From Leptidea sinapis (lineage: Eukaryota; Arthropoda; Insecta; Lepidoptera; Pieridae): 64,000 nt of DNA. Numbering within the stretch: position 1 is the first letter of the stretch; each line of letters opens with the position of its first letter. The notes beneath the pieces are model-generated. The model was not told the origin of the DNA, searched no databases, and saw only the letters and a list, made by a program, of their open reading frames with translations. Position numbers and translations under genes: made by a program. Location of the stretch: NCBI RefSeq assembly GCF_905404315.1, contig NC_066287.1, forward strand, positions 7,192,001 through 7,256,000, read 5' to 3'. This document shows positions 44,118 through 54,956 of the stretch, piece by piece.

Positions 44118-44352
44118 TTTATGACACTAAGGGACAAGACGAGCAGGACGCTCAGCTGATGGTATTGATACGTCCTGCCAAAAACCATGAAATAAAATCT
44201 GAGCTCACTATAATTACGCTCGCCACCTTGAAATATAAGATGTTAAGTCTCATTTACCCAGTAATTTCACTAGCTACGGCGCCTTTCAGACCGAAACATA
44301 AATATTGCTTATAAATTACTTTTTCACGGCAGAAATATGAGCCGGTCGCCTC
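44118..44352 (+). repeat. Family A (A10)
   Basis: Plus copy; the middle inverted pair is mostly deleted (CCTGCCAAAAACCATG). Confidence 0.6.
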
Positions 44353-44959
44353 TTACGCCACCCTTGGGCCTGGGACTTCCCAATTCTTTCTATATCCGTT
44401 GTTTGGTTTAAACCGTGTTCTAAAATCGGCTAAGGGGATTTCTCAGCTAAGGCTTTGGCAAGTATATGTTTGGTACTGGCGTGACCACCATCCATTAAAA
44501 GAGCCCCATTCCCCGACATCCAACAACGATATAGTTTGATTAGCAAAATAAAACACTCGGTGAGTTTAATAGCATTGATATGAATAGCTGGGAACGTTGT
44601 GTCCCTGGCTATAAATAACTGACAAAGGAAAACCTTGCTTTCTATGTGACGTCACTTCCCTGGAAAATTTATGAATGGTATTGTGATAGAGTATCCTTGT
44701 ATTCCTCAAGGAGTCCTTATATGCAAAAAGTAAAGGAAGCATTTATTTTTATGTTGAAAATACACAAAGTGTTATTTGATTGTTGTTTTTTTTTTATTCG
44801 AAATATATAAGCAGAGCTCAAGTTGGTTTTAAATAATAGATTATAAATAAATCAATAGATATATTGAAGGTTATTTTATATACAATTTCTATAATGGATT
44901 TTTTATTTCATGGAATAAATAAGGAATGTACTTACACATATCTATATGGAAAATAGATG
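44353..44959. other. Unassigned; GC-rich start
   Basis: Bases 44353-44515 (CGCCACCCTTGGGCCTGGGA) are unlike the surroundings and may be a fragment of a coding-type retroelement. No frame supports this. Confidence 0.25.
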
Positions 44960-45150
44960 CTACTGGAAAATAGATGGATGCATTATTTTAAGCATGGACA
45001 TTAGAAAAAGAGTTTTAAACAAAAGTTTTAGAAAATAAACTGATCTATTAAAATAGATGGATGCATTATTTTAAGTAAGGCTATTAGAAAAAAAATATAT
45101 ACAAAAGTTGTAGAAAATGGACCGATGTATTATTTTATTAATCCAATATT
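44960..45150 (+). repeat. ~80-bp tandem repeat, 2 full + 1 partial unit
   Basis: AAATAGATGGATGCATTATT occurs at 44968 and 45051 (83-bp period), with a degraded third start near 45125. Confidence 0.65.
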
Positions 45151-45940
45151 TTAAGAGTTATCGGTGAGATAGAAAAAACAGGTCCATTAATGGTCGATAA
45201 GTCGTAAACAGTAAGTTTTACAAAAAAGTTTACAGGAAATAAAGGATACAAAATTTTATTTTTATCAGGATGGGTTTCCATAACTTTTGCCCTAAAGTGC
45301 ATACTTTCCGAGATATCAGTCAAAAATTTTTTTTCAAGAGCTCCACCTGGATCTGGCAACATTTTGTGATTTAATGCTGAAGTGATGATAAGCCTTAAAA
45401 AAGATTGGACCGCAAACTTAGTGCGAGGTTAAATTCCATTTTTACTGGATGATTTAAACCACTTTGTTGAGTTTTTCTTGCTGACCGTACTTCCTAGATC
45501 TCCATCCATGTCAGATAGCATCAATTCGAAAATATGTGTCGCAAACATGAACGGGCGCAATAAATTCAACTCATCTCTTTTGTCACTACCTTTCATTACC
45601 TTTGCATAATTATCGGGAAAATGTCACAGATTTAACAGGAAGTAAGGTAATATAAATCTTATCGAGGTCACAGCGTACTGACCGACAGAGTTTTAATGTT
45701 TGTTTAAGTAATTAATTAACGCTTCGCGATGGCTGAATTAGTAGATTGTCTCAAAGTAGAACAACAGTGACGACACTGTATGGAGTTTTATTACTTTAGG
45801 TTGAGCATACAATCGTGTCTCTACATAAACTGAATTCATTAGAACTTTGAAAATTTAGTTTGTACTAAACAAACTCAGCTATCGTTCGCTCTGGATCATG
45901 AAGATTTCCAACAATTTCGTTTGTCAATTCGATTTATTTA
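45151..45940. other. Unassigned
   Basis: A 74-codon minus frame (45138-45362) overlaps the tandem repeat and lacks any known motif. Confidence 0.25.
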
Positions 45941-46557
45941 CGGCCTTATTCAATAACCTACCTATCCTTAGTTTAACTTACTAGAGGTAGACAAATATAT
46001 CATTTACGGCTTACTTACGTTTTAATAACCTATCGATAGATAGCATTGGACTGTAACTAATAATATAACTATATTGGATATAACTATGGATTGATAAGAT
46101 CTTGTCATTAAAGGCCGTTTTCAATAACGCATAGTTACGGACAAATTGCTGTCACCGTTTAATGACAAAATCTTATCTATCTATAGTTATGTCCAATATA
46201 TTTATAGTCCAACGCTTTATAATAATAATAATAATAATATTGACACACTTTTTACACAAATTATCTTGCCCCAAGTTAAGCATATATAGCCTGTGTTATG
46301 GGTTACAAGACAATGATATATTTAATACAATATACTTACTTAAACATACATAAATTCATTTAAACATACATAAATACATTTAAACATCAATGACTCGGAA
46401 ACAAACATCAATATTCATCACATAAATGTTTGCACCTACCGGGATTCGAACCCGGTTTATGTCGGTAGGTTATTGAAATGTAAGTAACCGTAAAATGATA
46501 GATTCGTCTACCTCTAGTATGTTAAACTAGGGATAGATATGTTATTGATAACGGCCG
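45941..46557. repeat. Family F hairpin MITE with nested SINE
   Basis: Ends CGGCCTTATTCAATAACC and GTTATTGATAACGGCCG. The arms fold along nearly their whole length: ACTTACTAGAGGTAGAC with GTCTACCTCTAGTATGTT, and GCATTGGACTGTAAC with ATAGTCCAACGC. The loop lies near 46115-46160. The right arm is interrupted by the family E SINE. Confidence 0.7.
46216..46457 (-). repeat. tRNA-derived SINE family E, 5'-truncated (E1)
   Basis: Minus: B box GGGTTCGAATCCCGGTAGGT, TCCGAGTCAT, ending ATTTGTGTAAAAAGTGTGTC and an (ATT)n tail at 46219-46240. The A box is absent. Nearly identical to 61500-61690 over the last ~110 bp. Confidence 0.7.
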
Positions 46558-46690
46558 TAAAACGTAATGGATTTCAGCTATCTCCATTTTTAAACTTAAG
46601 ATTAAAACCGCCGTCAATCTATCATTGACTTCGCGTTTCATACAATCGAGTGAATCGCTTTTTTCTTAGAGAGTTTCGCTAGGCTGTATG
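46558..46690 (+). repeat. Family Q repeat (Q1)
   Basis: Reverse complement of 59985-60095 (ATGGATTTCAGCTATCTCC; TTTCATACAATCGAGTGAAT). Confidence 0.55.
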
Positions 46691-46891
46691 TAACCCTTAA
46701 TTATTAAAACATAATTTCAAAAAAATATGTCGTGTTCAAAATAAACAAGCTCTTAAATAATGTAGCTAGCATGTTACTGATTATGTTGAAAGTTCCCCAA
46801 CATAATCTAATTAGGGGTATTTTGTAAAGCCTGTTGTATTACAATTAGTTGATAAGAAAACCGACATTTACCCCTTATTTTGTTATTTCAG

Positions 46892-46936
46892 GCAATTACA
46901 AGGGCGTGGAAGGAACAAGCTCGGCATGCCACCTAA
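46892..46936 (+). other. Possible 45-nt microexon
   Basis: Preceded by a pyrimidine-rich tract ending TTGTTATTTCAG and followed by GTAAGC. It is 45 nt, a multiple of three, and GC-rich (about half) amid very AT-rich DNA. Two of three frames are open (QLQGRGRNKLGMPPK or NYKGVEGTSSACHLS). No adjoining exon is visible and the product is unknown. Confidence 0.3.
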
Positions 46937-47119
46937 GTAAGCTAACTTGTGAATATTTTAAGTTTCGTTATGCTTAGACAGTAAGATTTATTATTTAAGA
47001 GTATTTACTTGAGTTATTTAACGATAAATTATGATCATATTGACTAACCCATATATGGTGTATATGAAAATGAGACAATCATTAGGATATTTAGATTACA
47101 TTATTTTACACAAAAAAAA
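46937..47119. other. Unassigned
   Basis: No structure recognised. If the donor at 46937 is not used, one frame stays open to a TAG near 46976. Confidence 0.25.
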
Positions 47120-47371
47120 AATTGAAAAACAAAATTTTATGAAGATGCGGGATTCGAACCCAAAACCTCCGGCGTTCCGTGACGGTGCTCTAACCAACTG
47201 AGCTAAGCGTTCGAGTGACGTATCGTCATAAAATCTTGTATGCTTTGTTCAACTCTCAGGTTGTGGCTTCATCTACAGGATCTACTTTACAATCGATAAC
47301 CTGCTCAACCCCAATATTTGCATATTAGGAAAATGAATTGAGATGTCGCTCTTGTAAATCTAAACAATTTG
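47120..47371 (-). repeat. Family C repeat (C9)
   Basis: Minus copy with tRNA-like part (complement of GATTCGAACCC and CCAACTGAGCTAAGCG), the 5' end GAGATGTCGCTCTTGTAAATC, then AACAATTTGTTAT leading straight into the next C unit. Confidence 0.65.
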
Positions 47372-47540
47372 TTATGTTTTTAAAGTGATAACCCTCACTT
47401 CTAAGACTAATACACAAATAAAATTTGAAAAACAAAATTTTATGAACGATGCGGGACTCAAACCGTCGCCGGAGGTCGTGGGTCGCGTATTAATCCTAGA
47501 AGTGAGGGTTATCACTTTAAAAACATAACAAATTGTTAAC
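47372..47540. repeat. Family C, two inverted 3' arms (C10)
   Basis: TTAAAGTGATAACCCTCACT at 47381 and its complement AGTGAGGGTTATCACTTTAA at 47501 are perfect inverted arms around a rearranged tRNA-like core with GGGACTCAAACC. Confidence 0.7.
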
Positions 47541-47850
47541 ATTATTTTAGATTTAACACGCCACAAGTTAGGATATCATCCTCACCATCTGGATGTGTGG
47601 CGGTCCTCCACACTGCGGTTTTCAAGGAGCTTTCTTCCACCTACTACAAAGCCGTGGAATGAGCTTCCTTGTGCGGTGTTTCAAGGACGATACGACATGG
47701 GTACCTTCAAAAAAAGCGCGTACACCTTCCTTAAAGGCCGGCAACGCTCCTGTGATTCCTCTGGTGTTGCAAGAGATTATGGGCGGCGGTGATCACTTAA
47801 TAACAGGTGACCCGTACGCTCGTTTGTCCTCCTATTCCATAAAAAAATAA
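47541..47850 (+). mobile_element. LINE family B, 3' end (best copy)
   Basis: Open frame from 47595: WRSSTLRFSRSFLPPTTKPW, NELPCAVFQGRYDMGTFKKS, YTFLKGRQRSCDSSGVA. This is an RT C-terminus. A-rich tail 47840-47852. Confidence 0.7.
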
Positions 47851-47872
47851 AAAAGATTTATAACTATTTTTA

Positions 47873-48056
47873 TATCCATCCACAAATCCACTATAGGGTT
47901 GCAAGATGGCAATCGAATACAATAATTTTAGTACGATGATATATTTGGTAGGTGTGAGAATCGGTTGCATCTATTTTTTATACCCCAAAAATTGTAACTA
48001 TTGATTTTTTTTTAATACAACGTATATGGCAATACAACGTTTGCTAGCTCATCTAG
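47873..48056 (+). mobile_element. Helitron-type element J, 3' part
   Basis: TTGCAAGATGGCAATCGAA, GAATCGGTTGCATC, and the hairpin end GGCAATACAACGTTTGC with a final CTAG at 48053. 5' end truncated. Confidence 0.55.
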
Positions 48057-48520
48057 ATTATTTATATAATTCTACTGTAATATAAAATCGGAATAGATTG
48101 GCAGAGTTAGAAGCATTAAAATAAAACGTTAATTTTCTCCAAAACCATTAAACGAGTCTGTAGCCAACCAACAATATATTAAGTAAATGTAATTTCTACA
48201 CCATTAAACGTGGAACCATTTACATCGAAGCCGACATCAAGTTATCATAATTAACAAAGTTTTATTGCCAGGAGCAAGCCATTTCATAAACAAGTTTTCA
48301 TCAAAAGAAATAAGGACGCCTTTAAGTTATTATGAGGGAAAATTTCGCGCAAGGACCTAGGAGGCACCATATTACAGCAAACACAACATCATATACTGAA
48401 ATAGCGTTAAGTTTATGACATTCAATGCACTTTATGGCTCACTTATCGCGATAAAAGCATTTCATTTTTATCTGTTCACAGTTCGATATTAAATGTGATG
48501 TGCGCGTGAATGAAATTTTT
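48057..48520. other. Unassigned
   Basis: No structure recognised. Confidence 0.3.
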
Positions 48521-48982
48521 TGCTCTTAATAGTGATTTTAACACTAGAAATAAGGGACTGCTTGTAACTAATTCTAGTAGGCATTATAAGATACATAATA
48601 GCTTTAAGGGTTAATGTATACACTTTTATAATAAAGTCCCAGCCACAGTTCTGGCATTATCTAGGAATAAATTTAAATGTATTATAAAAAAATGGCTCTG
48701 TCGTAAATCATATTACTCCACAGCTGAACATCTACGTGATCCGACAGCCTGGGACTAGATTATGATTATTTTATAGCGATGGAAATTACTGTACAATATT
48801 GTATATTTTATTGAAAAGAGCGCGAAAAAAGAGTTTCTTGTGCCGCTTCTTCTCTCTCAGAGCTCCATTTGTTTCCGAAGCGGTAGTAATATCTAGTATA
48901 TTAAAAATGACATCAAAAATAATTCTTAAGGAATCAATTTTAATAAAATAAATGCCTTTTATGCCCTTTATGCCTTTAAATG
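48521..48982 (+). mobile_element. CR1-like LINE, 5'-truncated 3' end
   Basis: Plus copy of the 34521 family: RT C-terminal codons (AEHLRDPTAWD near 48725, stop TAG), 3' UTR, and an ATGCCTTTTATGCCCTTTATG tail. The only copy in the opposite orientation. Confidence 0.75.
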
Positions 48983-49132
48983 CGAATACTCTCGTTATTA
49001 ATTATTCTTAACGCCATTAGAGTTTTTTTTTCAAGAGATATCTCAAACTTTTCGATTATTTTTACGTCTAGATAGACTAAGACAGCTGTGAAGAGGTCGA
49101 AAAATATTGTGTTTAGAACTAAACTCTATTTT

Positions 49133-49213
49133 TTTTATGGAAAAAGTATGAGAAACGAGCGTACGGGTCACCTGGTGTTAAGTGATCACCGCCACCCACA
49201 TTCTATTGCAACA
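49133..49213 (-). mobile_element. LINE family B, 80-bp 3' end
   Basis: Extremely 5'-truncated insertion with poly(A) on minus, flanked by CTATTTT at 49126-49132 and 49214-49220. Confidence 0.65.
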
Positions 49214-49296
49214 CTATTTTGAGCAATTCACGCACACTAACACAAATCGCGTGTGTAAGACGTAGCTTGTCACGCACGCTAAGCTAATATTCCTGA

Positions 49297-50183
49297 GGGC
49301 CTACCATCAACTTTTAATAAGCGATGCGAATCCGATGCAGTTCAGTTTAGGTACCCAAACTGAATCACTAAAATTCGTACCATGAAGTACCTTTTACTGA
49401 ATGGCGTTTGGATCGCTTATGAAGAATGAATGAAATAAAATTGCGTTTCGAAACCTAAAATGATATGATTTCAGCGGTTTTTTTGCGTAGAAAATACTAA
49501 AATTACATTTTAAAATTGCGCAATTGCGTCAAATTATACAAATTTTTTATACTTATTAAATAATAGTAATATAAATAAATATAGTTCTTTGAATTATAAA
49601 TTAAATGTTTGCTTATGTGTTTTCGTAAAAATAACGAGTTATGAACGCACCTCCATTGATGTTTGATTTGACAGGACCACAGAAAACATTTTATTTAATT
49701 CGTTCTTGCGAACAGGCTATAGCCCGGGCCTACTGGCATACTGCCTCGTTTTTAGTATTTTCATTTTTGGTATTTATTTTCAGTATTTTGTTTTACAAAA
49801 AAAATCCAATACAGAATTCTCATCTCATCTTTAACCAATAAAATTTTTCTTTTCTATGATTTCACTATTTTTTATAAGTTATTAACAACACGATTCACTT
49901 TCCTCTAAGGAAGTAGCAACTTTTTTCGAATCGGTCACTTTGACAAATAGGCTATCCAGTTTAGGTTGAAATAACACCTCATGGTACGAATGAATGAACG
50001 AACTAAATCAGTTTGCGATTCAGTTGATATCATTTTTGACATTCAATTGACATCATTGCTTATCAATCAGTTGATTCGACGTCAACCTAAATTAGATAGC
50101 TCTAGTCACGTCGTGGTACGAAATAGCAAAGCAGTTCATTTTAGGTTGTCAATTGAATCGCAATAAGGATTCATGGTAGGCCC
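49297..50183. mobile_element. 887-bp TIR element W
   Basis: Perfect 11-bp terminal inverted repeats GGGCCTACCAT and ATGGTAGGCCC. Subterminal related blocks: CAGTTCAGTTTAGG and, inverted, CAGTTCATTTTAGG; GTACCATGAAGT and CGTGGTACGAAA. A 66-codon frame at 49641 (with a hydrophobic stretch FLVFSFLVFIFSILF) is the only ORF and has no transposase motif. Non-autonomous DNA transposon by structure; superfamily unknown. Confidence 0.6.
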
Positions 50184-50258
50184 GCTGGACTGTTTCAATC
50201 GGTTTTATAACAACAAGAGACTCTATCTAGACGTATAAATTATAATTTATATATATAA

Positions 50259-50696
50259 CTAGCTGACCCAGCAAATGTTGTATTGCTATATAAGTGTAAT
50301 TATGGGGTGTAAAATTTGATGCAACCGATTCTCAGACCTACCAAATTTATCGTACTACAATTATTGTAAGTATTGATCCATTGCCATCTTGCAACCCTAT
50401 AGCGGATTTGTGGATGGAACAGAATAATATAAAAATCGCGATACAAAGATAGGGGTTGATTGTAGAGGGTTGAAAATTTAAGGTTGTATGTATTCTTAAT
50501 GCTGTATCATAAAAAATTAAAAACAAAAAATTACGTCCAAAAAAATCCCACCCTTAATATTTAGGGGAATGAAAAATAGGTAGTAGCCGATTCTCAGACC
50601 TACATAATATGCATATAAAATTTGGTAAAAATCAGTAAAGCCGTTTCGGAGGAGTAACGTAACTAACATTGTGACACGAGAATTTTAGATATAAGA
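50259..50696 (-). mobile_element. Helitron-type element J, complete
   Basis: Minus: TC at 50696, CTAG at 50259, hairpin TGGGTCAG context. Blocks GATGCAACCGATTCTCAGAC and TTTAGGGGAATGAAAAATAG. 438 bp. Confidence 0.65.
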
Positions 50697-50993
50697 TTAT
50701 CTAAGCGATAACTTTTATCGTAGCTTATTATCAAGAATCAGTTATTTTTGTGATACGTTGTATAAGAAATCGAAAGGACCAAAAAATGAAGAATAGAATA
50801 GTTTGATATTTCACAAATTGGTGACGAATTGACATTCATTACTATCTTTTAAATATATTATTTTTTCAATTGATTTTTAAGTGCATAGTGAACGGCTTCT
50901 ATTACAGTATATTATATAAGCTAAAGCAGTAAGGAAACTGATATATAATTATGTTGTTTATTCGTATTTTGATTAATTTGTCAAAATAATTGC
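50697..50993. other. Unassigned
   Basis: Short inverted block TAAGCGATAACTTTTATCG at 50703. Nothing else. Confidence 0.25.
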
Positions 50994-51442
50994 AATGCCT
51001 ACTAATCATAAAACAACCGAACCGATTTTGATAAAATTTAGTAAAGAGAAAGACTAGAGCTTGAAAAAGGGCATAGCCTACCTTTTATTGCAAAAATAAT
51101 TAGAAGTTGGAAAAGGAAATGGGGTTGAAATAGGGGATGGCAGTTTGGAAGATAAAACCATGAAACTTTGTATTTTGGCAGATTTTCAGCTTTGTATTAT
51201 AAGAAATAATTTGTAAACATTTTTGAAACTATGACCTACATGGGGATGAAATAGGAGATTAAAGTTCACATGGAAATACTATTAAAGAGACTGTACACAA
51301 TGACAAGGGATATCCGCTGTATCATAGAAGAGTGCTGCCAGCGGAAAGAGCATTTGTATGTGTATAATTTGAAAAGTATCGTAAAAGATAAAGAAAATTG
51401 CTCAAAGTTCATTCAACGGACGAAGTCGCGGGTAAAAGCTAG
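50994..51442 (+). mobile_element. Helitron-type element J
   Basis: Start near CCTACTAATCATAAAAC, GAACCGATTTTGATAAAATT, CCTACCTTTTATTGC; end ACGAAGTCGCGGGTAAAAGCTAG before T. Bases 51285-51410 differ from the sister copy at 39621. Confidence 0.55.
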
Positions 51443-51524
51443 TAAAAAATATTTAAAAACAGAATTGCTTCGTTATTCACTTGTGTTGGTTTAAAAACTG
51501 TATTATCCGATTAAATTTAGAATG

Positions 51525-51800
51525 TTTGTTTAAACAGTTTGTTATTTTAAGTTATTTTCCTCACTTCTGGGATTAAACATACAGAATTTAATTTATGCAC
51601 CAAAATTTATGGATTTATGTTAAGATTTGAAAGTGGAAATATCAAAACAATTTTCTAATATCATCTGTAACGTAGATTCTGTAGCTGGAGAGTTAAACAA
51701 ACATAACAAAGATGGATCATGCGTCATCCAGACGGTTGCCTTAGTGGTAATCGCGCTGGGGCGTAACCCGAGAAACGCGGGTTTGTATCATATCTTTCAA
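51525..51800 (+). repeat. Family C, diverged (C11)
   Basis: TTTTCCTCACTTCTGGGATT arm (minus 3' arm) followed by a plus tRNA-like part (GGTTGCCTTAGTGGTAATCG, GCGGGTTTGTATC). B box mutated. Confidence 0.45.
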
Positions 51801-51847
51801 ATTAAAGAATTTCTTTTTTTATAATAAATAGATGCGATTTTGAAGTT

Positions 51848-52215
51848 ATACTTCTTTAAGCGCGTTATGAAAAAAATGATGAGAGTGAAATTTTAAGATG
51901 CGCGCGCGATCACTGTAACACAAAAGTAACAGGTTGAAGTTGGTACCTAAAATTTTCCGACATTTGCGTCATTCGTTATTTTTTTTGTTTCTTCGTCCAT
52001 TATTAGGCAAAGGGTTCGAGCCCATACAGCCGTATTCATTATTTAATAATTAATTTTCAAAACCATCTTTGCAAGATTTTCACAAAATTGTTCTTTCTAA
52101 AAACGTAGAATAGCACAAGGAATAAATCAATTTAATGATTTTTGCTTCGTTAGGCCAAAGAAGTATAAAATCTTGCGTGCATACATAAGTACACACACAC
52201 ACTTTTTTTTTCTCG
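51848..52215 (-). repeat. Family N TIR repeat (N2)
   Basis: Opposite orientation to N1: TGAAGTTATACTTCTTTAAG at the start; GGCCAAAGAAGTATAA and a (CA)n run at the end. Confidence 0.55.
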
Positions 52216-52714
52216 GAATATGAGACCAATGTATTAAGATCTACTTGACGAGCAAGAAAACTGAAATTAATTAAGATTCTAAACTACCGTTATAGTGTGG
52301 TTACGTAAATAAAAAAAAAACACGCATACCATGTTTAATGCTTCAATAAAGCTTGAAATATTCCATTTAATATTTAATTTCAATATTAAAATGGCTTAAC
52401 ATTGATAAACCAAATTGAATTTAATGCAAAGTAGGTAGTTTGGTATTAAGCTGAATGAAACATTAACCGCAATACCCATTAACACGACCGCACTGTGGAC
52501 AGACCGGGAAACAGCTAGATATATATACCAAGATATCTACTTGTGATGGATTTAATATAAAAAGTGGTAAGATAAAATGTTATAAATTAAAACCGTAGTT
52601 TCATAAAATCACTCTCGAGAGTACAATGTCGTTAAAGCGTTGTGACGAGTCAACAGCTCTTGATGATGCCTCGTGTAGAGGTGGAACATATTTTTCACTT
52701 CAGCCAAAGAACAT
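52216..52714. other. Unassigned
   Basis: GATGCCTCGTGTAGAGGTG at 52665 matches the block inside 21660-21795. No element boundaries found. Confidence 0.25.
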
Positions 52715-52795
52715 CGGTTGCAAGAGAATGCGGTCGGCGGTTATCACTTCACATCAGGCGAATCGTACGCTGGTTTGTCCTCTTCCAAAAATAGG
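52715..52795 (+). mobile_element. LINE family B, diverged 3' fragment
   Basis: GGTTGCAAGAGAATGCGG, TCACTTCACATCAGGCGAA, GTTTGTCCTC. Old copy. Confidence 0.45.
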
Positions 52796-52886
52796 GATAT
52801 ATATATAATAATCAGAATATTTTGCAAAATTTTAACGAGAATTGTTTAAATTAGTCATTTAACAGGTAAATAACAACATAATAAAA

Positions 52887-53092
52887 TCTATACTATAATA
52901 TTATAAAGAGGAATGATTTGATTTTTTGTTTGTTTGTTTGCATTGAATAGGCTCCGAAACTACTGAACCGATTTGAAAAATTCTTTCAGTGTTGGGAAGC
53001 TACACTATCCCCGGGTGACATAGGCTATGTTATATTTTAATTTTTTTTGTTAAATTGTTAAATACCCGAGGGAAGCCGGGGTAAACTGCTAG
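52887..53092 (+). mobile_element. Helitron-type element J, short
   Basis: A|TCTATACTATAATATTATAA ... GGGGTAAACTGCTAG|T. (GTTT)n run and CTGAACCGATTTGAAAAATT inside. 206 bp. Confidence 0.65.
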
Positions 53093-53189
53093 TATATAAT
53101 AAAAAACAAATAGATAAATTTTCAAAACACGAGTATAGTACTTTGAAGCAATGAGTTAACTTACATAGTACCTTAATTTACGTACATTA

Positions 53190-53350
53190 AAGCTGTGGAA
53201 TGAGCTTCCTTCAAAAAAGCGCGTACTCCTTCCTTAAAGGCCGGCAACGCTCCTGTGATTCCTCTGGTGTTGCAACAGATTGTGGGCGGCGGTGATTACT
53301 TAACACCAGGTGACCCGTACGCTCGTTTGTCCTCCTATTCCATAAAAAAA
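53190..53350 (+). mobile_element. LINE family B, 3' end with deletion
   Basis: CTGTGGAATGAGCTTCCTTC joins directly to AAAAAAGCGCGTAC, losing ~45 bp. A-tail at 53341-53352. Confidence 0.65.
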
Positions 53351-54956
53351 AAATTGGTGACGTTAGAAAGTGCACCGATATGAAACGATGTTTAAAAACA
53401 TGTATTCAAGATTTGTGTGAACATTTCAGAAAATGTTGGCCTTCAGAAGACTTTATTGCCACTGTTTCATATTAATTTCATTATTTACAGCTTTTAGAAA
53501 ATATATTCTGATACGATTAATTCTTCAGATTGCTTTAACGTAATTAACGCGAGTACAACCACAATCTACAGCTCGTATATATAATACATACCTTCACTTT
53601 AAATTCACCTTTTCCATCAGCTTTGAATTCCTTTAAATAATAATGAGTTATAAATATGAACCAACATTAAAATAAATAGGTATCATAATTGGACGTAGTT
53701 CCTGAAAAACGTTCCAAGCCACATACATCACATTTTTTTGAATTTGTGTTTAAAGTTTAATAAATATTAGTGTATTCCATACATGTGGGTTGGGCTACTA
53801 AGTAATGATGTCATTTAAAGAGTGACAGTAGGGCTGCCATTTTTTGTCAATCCGTTAATATGAATCACGTGACTAGTTTTGTGTTCTTAACTCAATTTCG
53901 ACATGATTGTGGTATGGAACGTTTTTCTGCAATTACAATTACAAAAATAGAACTTTTATTTTAAAAGATTGGCATGGTTCTCGTCTGATTCTGCGCAAGC
54001 CACCTAAAATTATATAGTATTATAGTATATATTAATATTGTCTTAATTGTTTTATGATTTAAGGCGACACTAAATGCCAGCGACCTTGAGCGATACGAGT
54101 TCACGACTGTCGTGAACGCCCGCCATCTATGTAAAAAAGCCAATATTTTCAAAATTCTTGCGTGGAAAACAGGTTATATGCTTAAAATCCTCGTTATTCA
54201 CTACTAATCTGAATAAATGAACCTACACAAAAAAGTACAAGCTATAAGAATAACTTTTCTGAGAGAAGTACAAAAAAAAATCGTCACGCCATGCCAAAAA
54301 CTTGTTTTTAACTTCAAAGAAAAGCGGTAGATCAAAAAGGCTCGGCAGTGTTATCTATAACCAACAGCAAGCATTAGCAACCTACAAATAAGACTTAAGG
54401 ATATGTGTAACATGATTAAGTAGTGTTCATAGCTCGAAATGCTATACTTTCACCACAAAACTTGTCTAAAAACACCATGTTTCCGTGTTTTCTGCTTACT
54501 CTTCGCCTTAAGAGATGGACAGGGAGTATCTTATCTGTTCTTCCCTCATGTCAATGCCCCTTTTAGCTTCATGACGTTTACCAAGTGTTGTTGCAAAACG
54601 TGATGTTATTGTCACTCCCTATAGTAAATATAGTAGATTTTACAACGAGTGCACAAAACGAACCATTTTTATTCGAGAATTTTAGCAGTCCCAGCCGAAG
54701 GCGAGGGCTGATAGTAATGTCGAGGATAAAATGGTTATGTGGACAAGTTATAAACTCTGCTTTTCATTTCGATTGCGAGGAAATAAAACAGCAGTATAAC
54801 ATAACATTTATTTAATTAAAATTCAAGCTAAATGATATATATAGAGATATTTTTCCCGAGACTTTGGCGGTAATATCTGTTGCACAACTCTCTTTGCATT
54901 AATTTCCATAAGCGTATTAGGAGAGAGTGCTAAATCCTCTTCTTCCTAATCCTAAA
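53351..54956. other. Unassigned, longest gap
   Basis: Contains a 63-codon minus frame (53961-54152) with an internal TTTTAG/GTGGC junction-like site, and a 76-codon plus frame at 54585. Neither shows a domain. No repeat partners in the window. Confidence 0.25.

Larger units (their letters stand above)
49063..50235. repeat. Family D element with two insertions (D2)
   Basis: Ends TACGTCTAGATAGAC (49063) and TCTATCTAGACGTA (50222). The total of D sequence is ~200 bp, as in D3; the rest is a B fragment (49133-49213) and element W (49297-50183). Confidence 0.7.

Noticed and set aside
44353..44515. Retroelement coding fragment
   Set aside because: GC-rich but stops in all frames and no recognisable motif.
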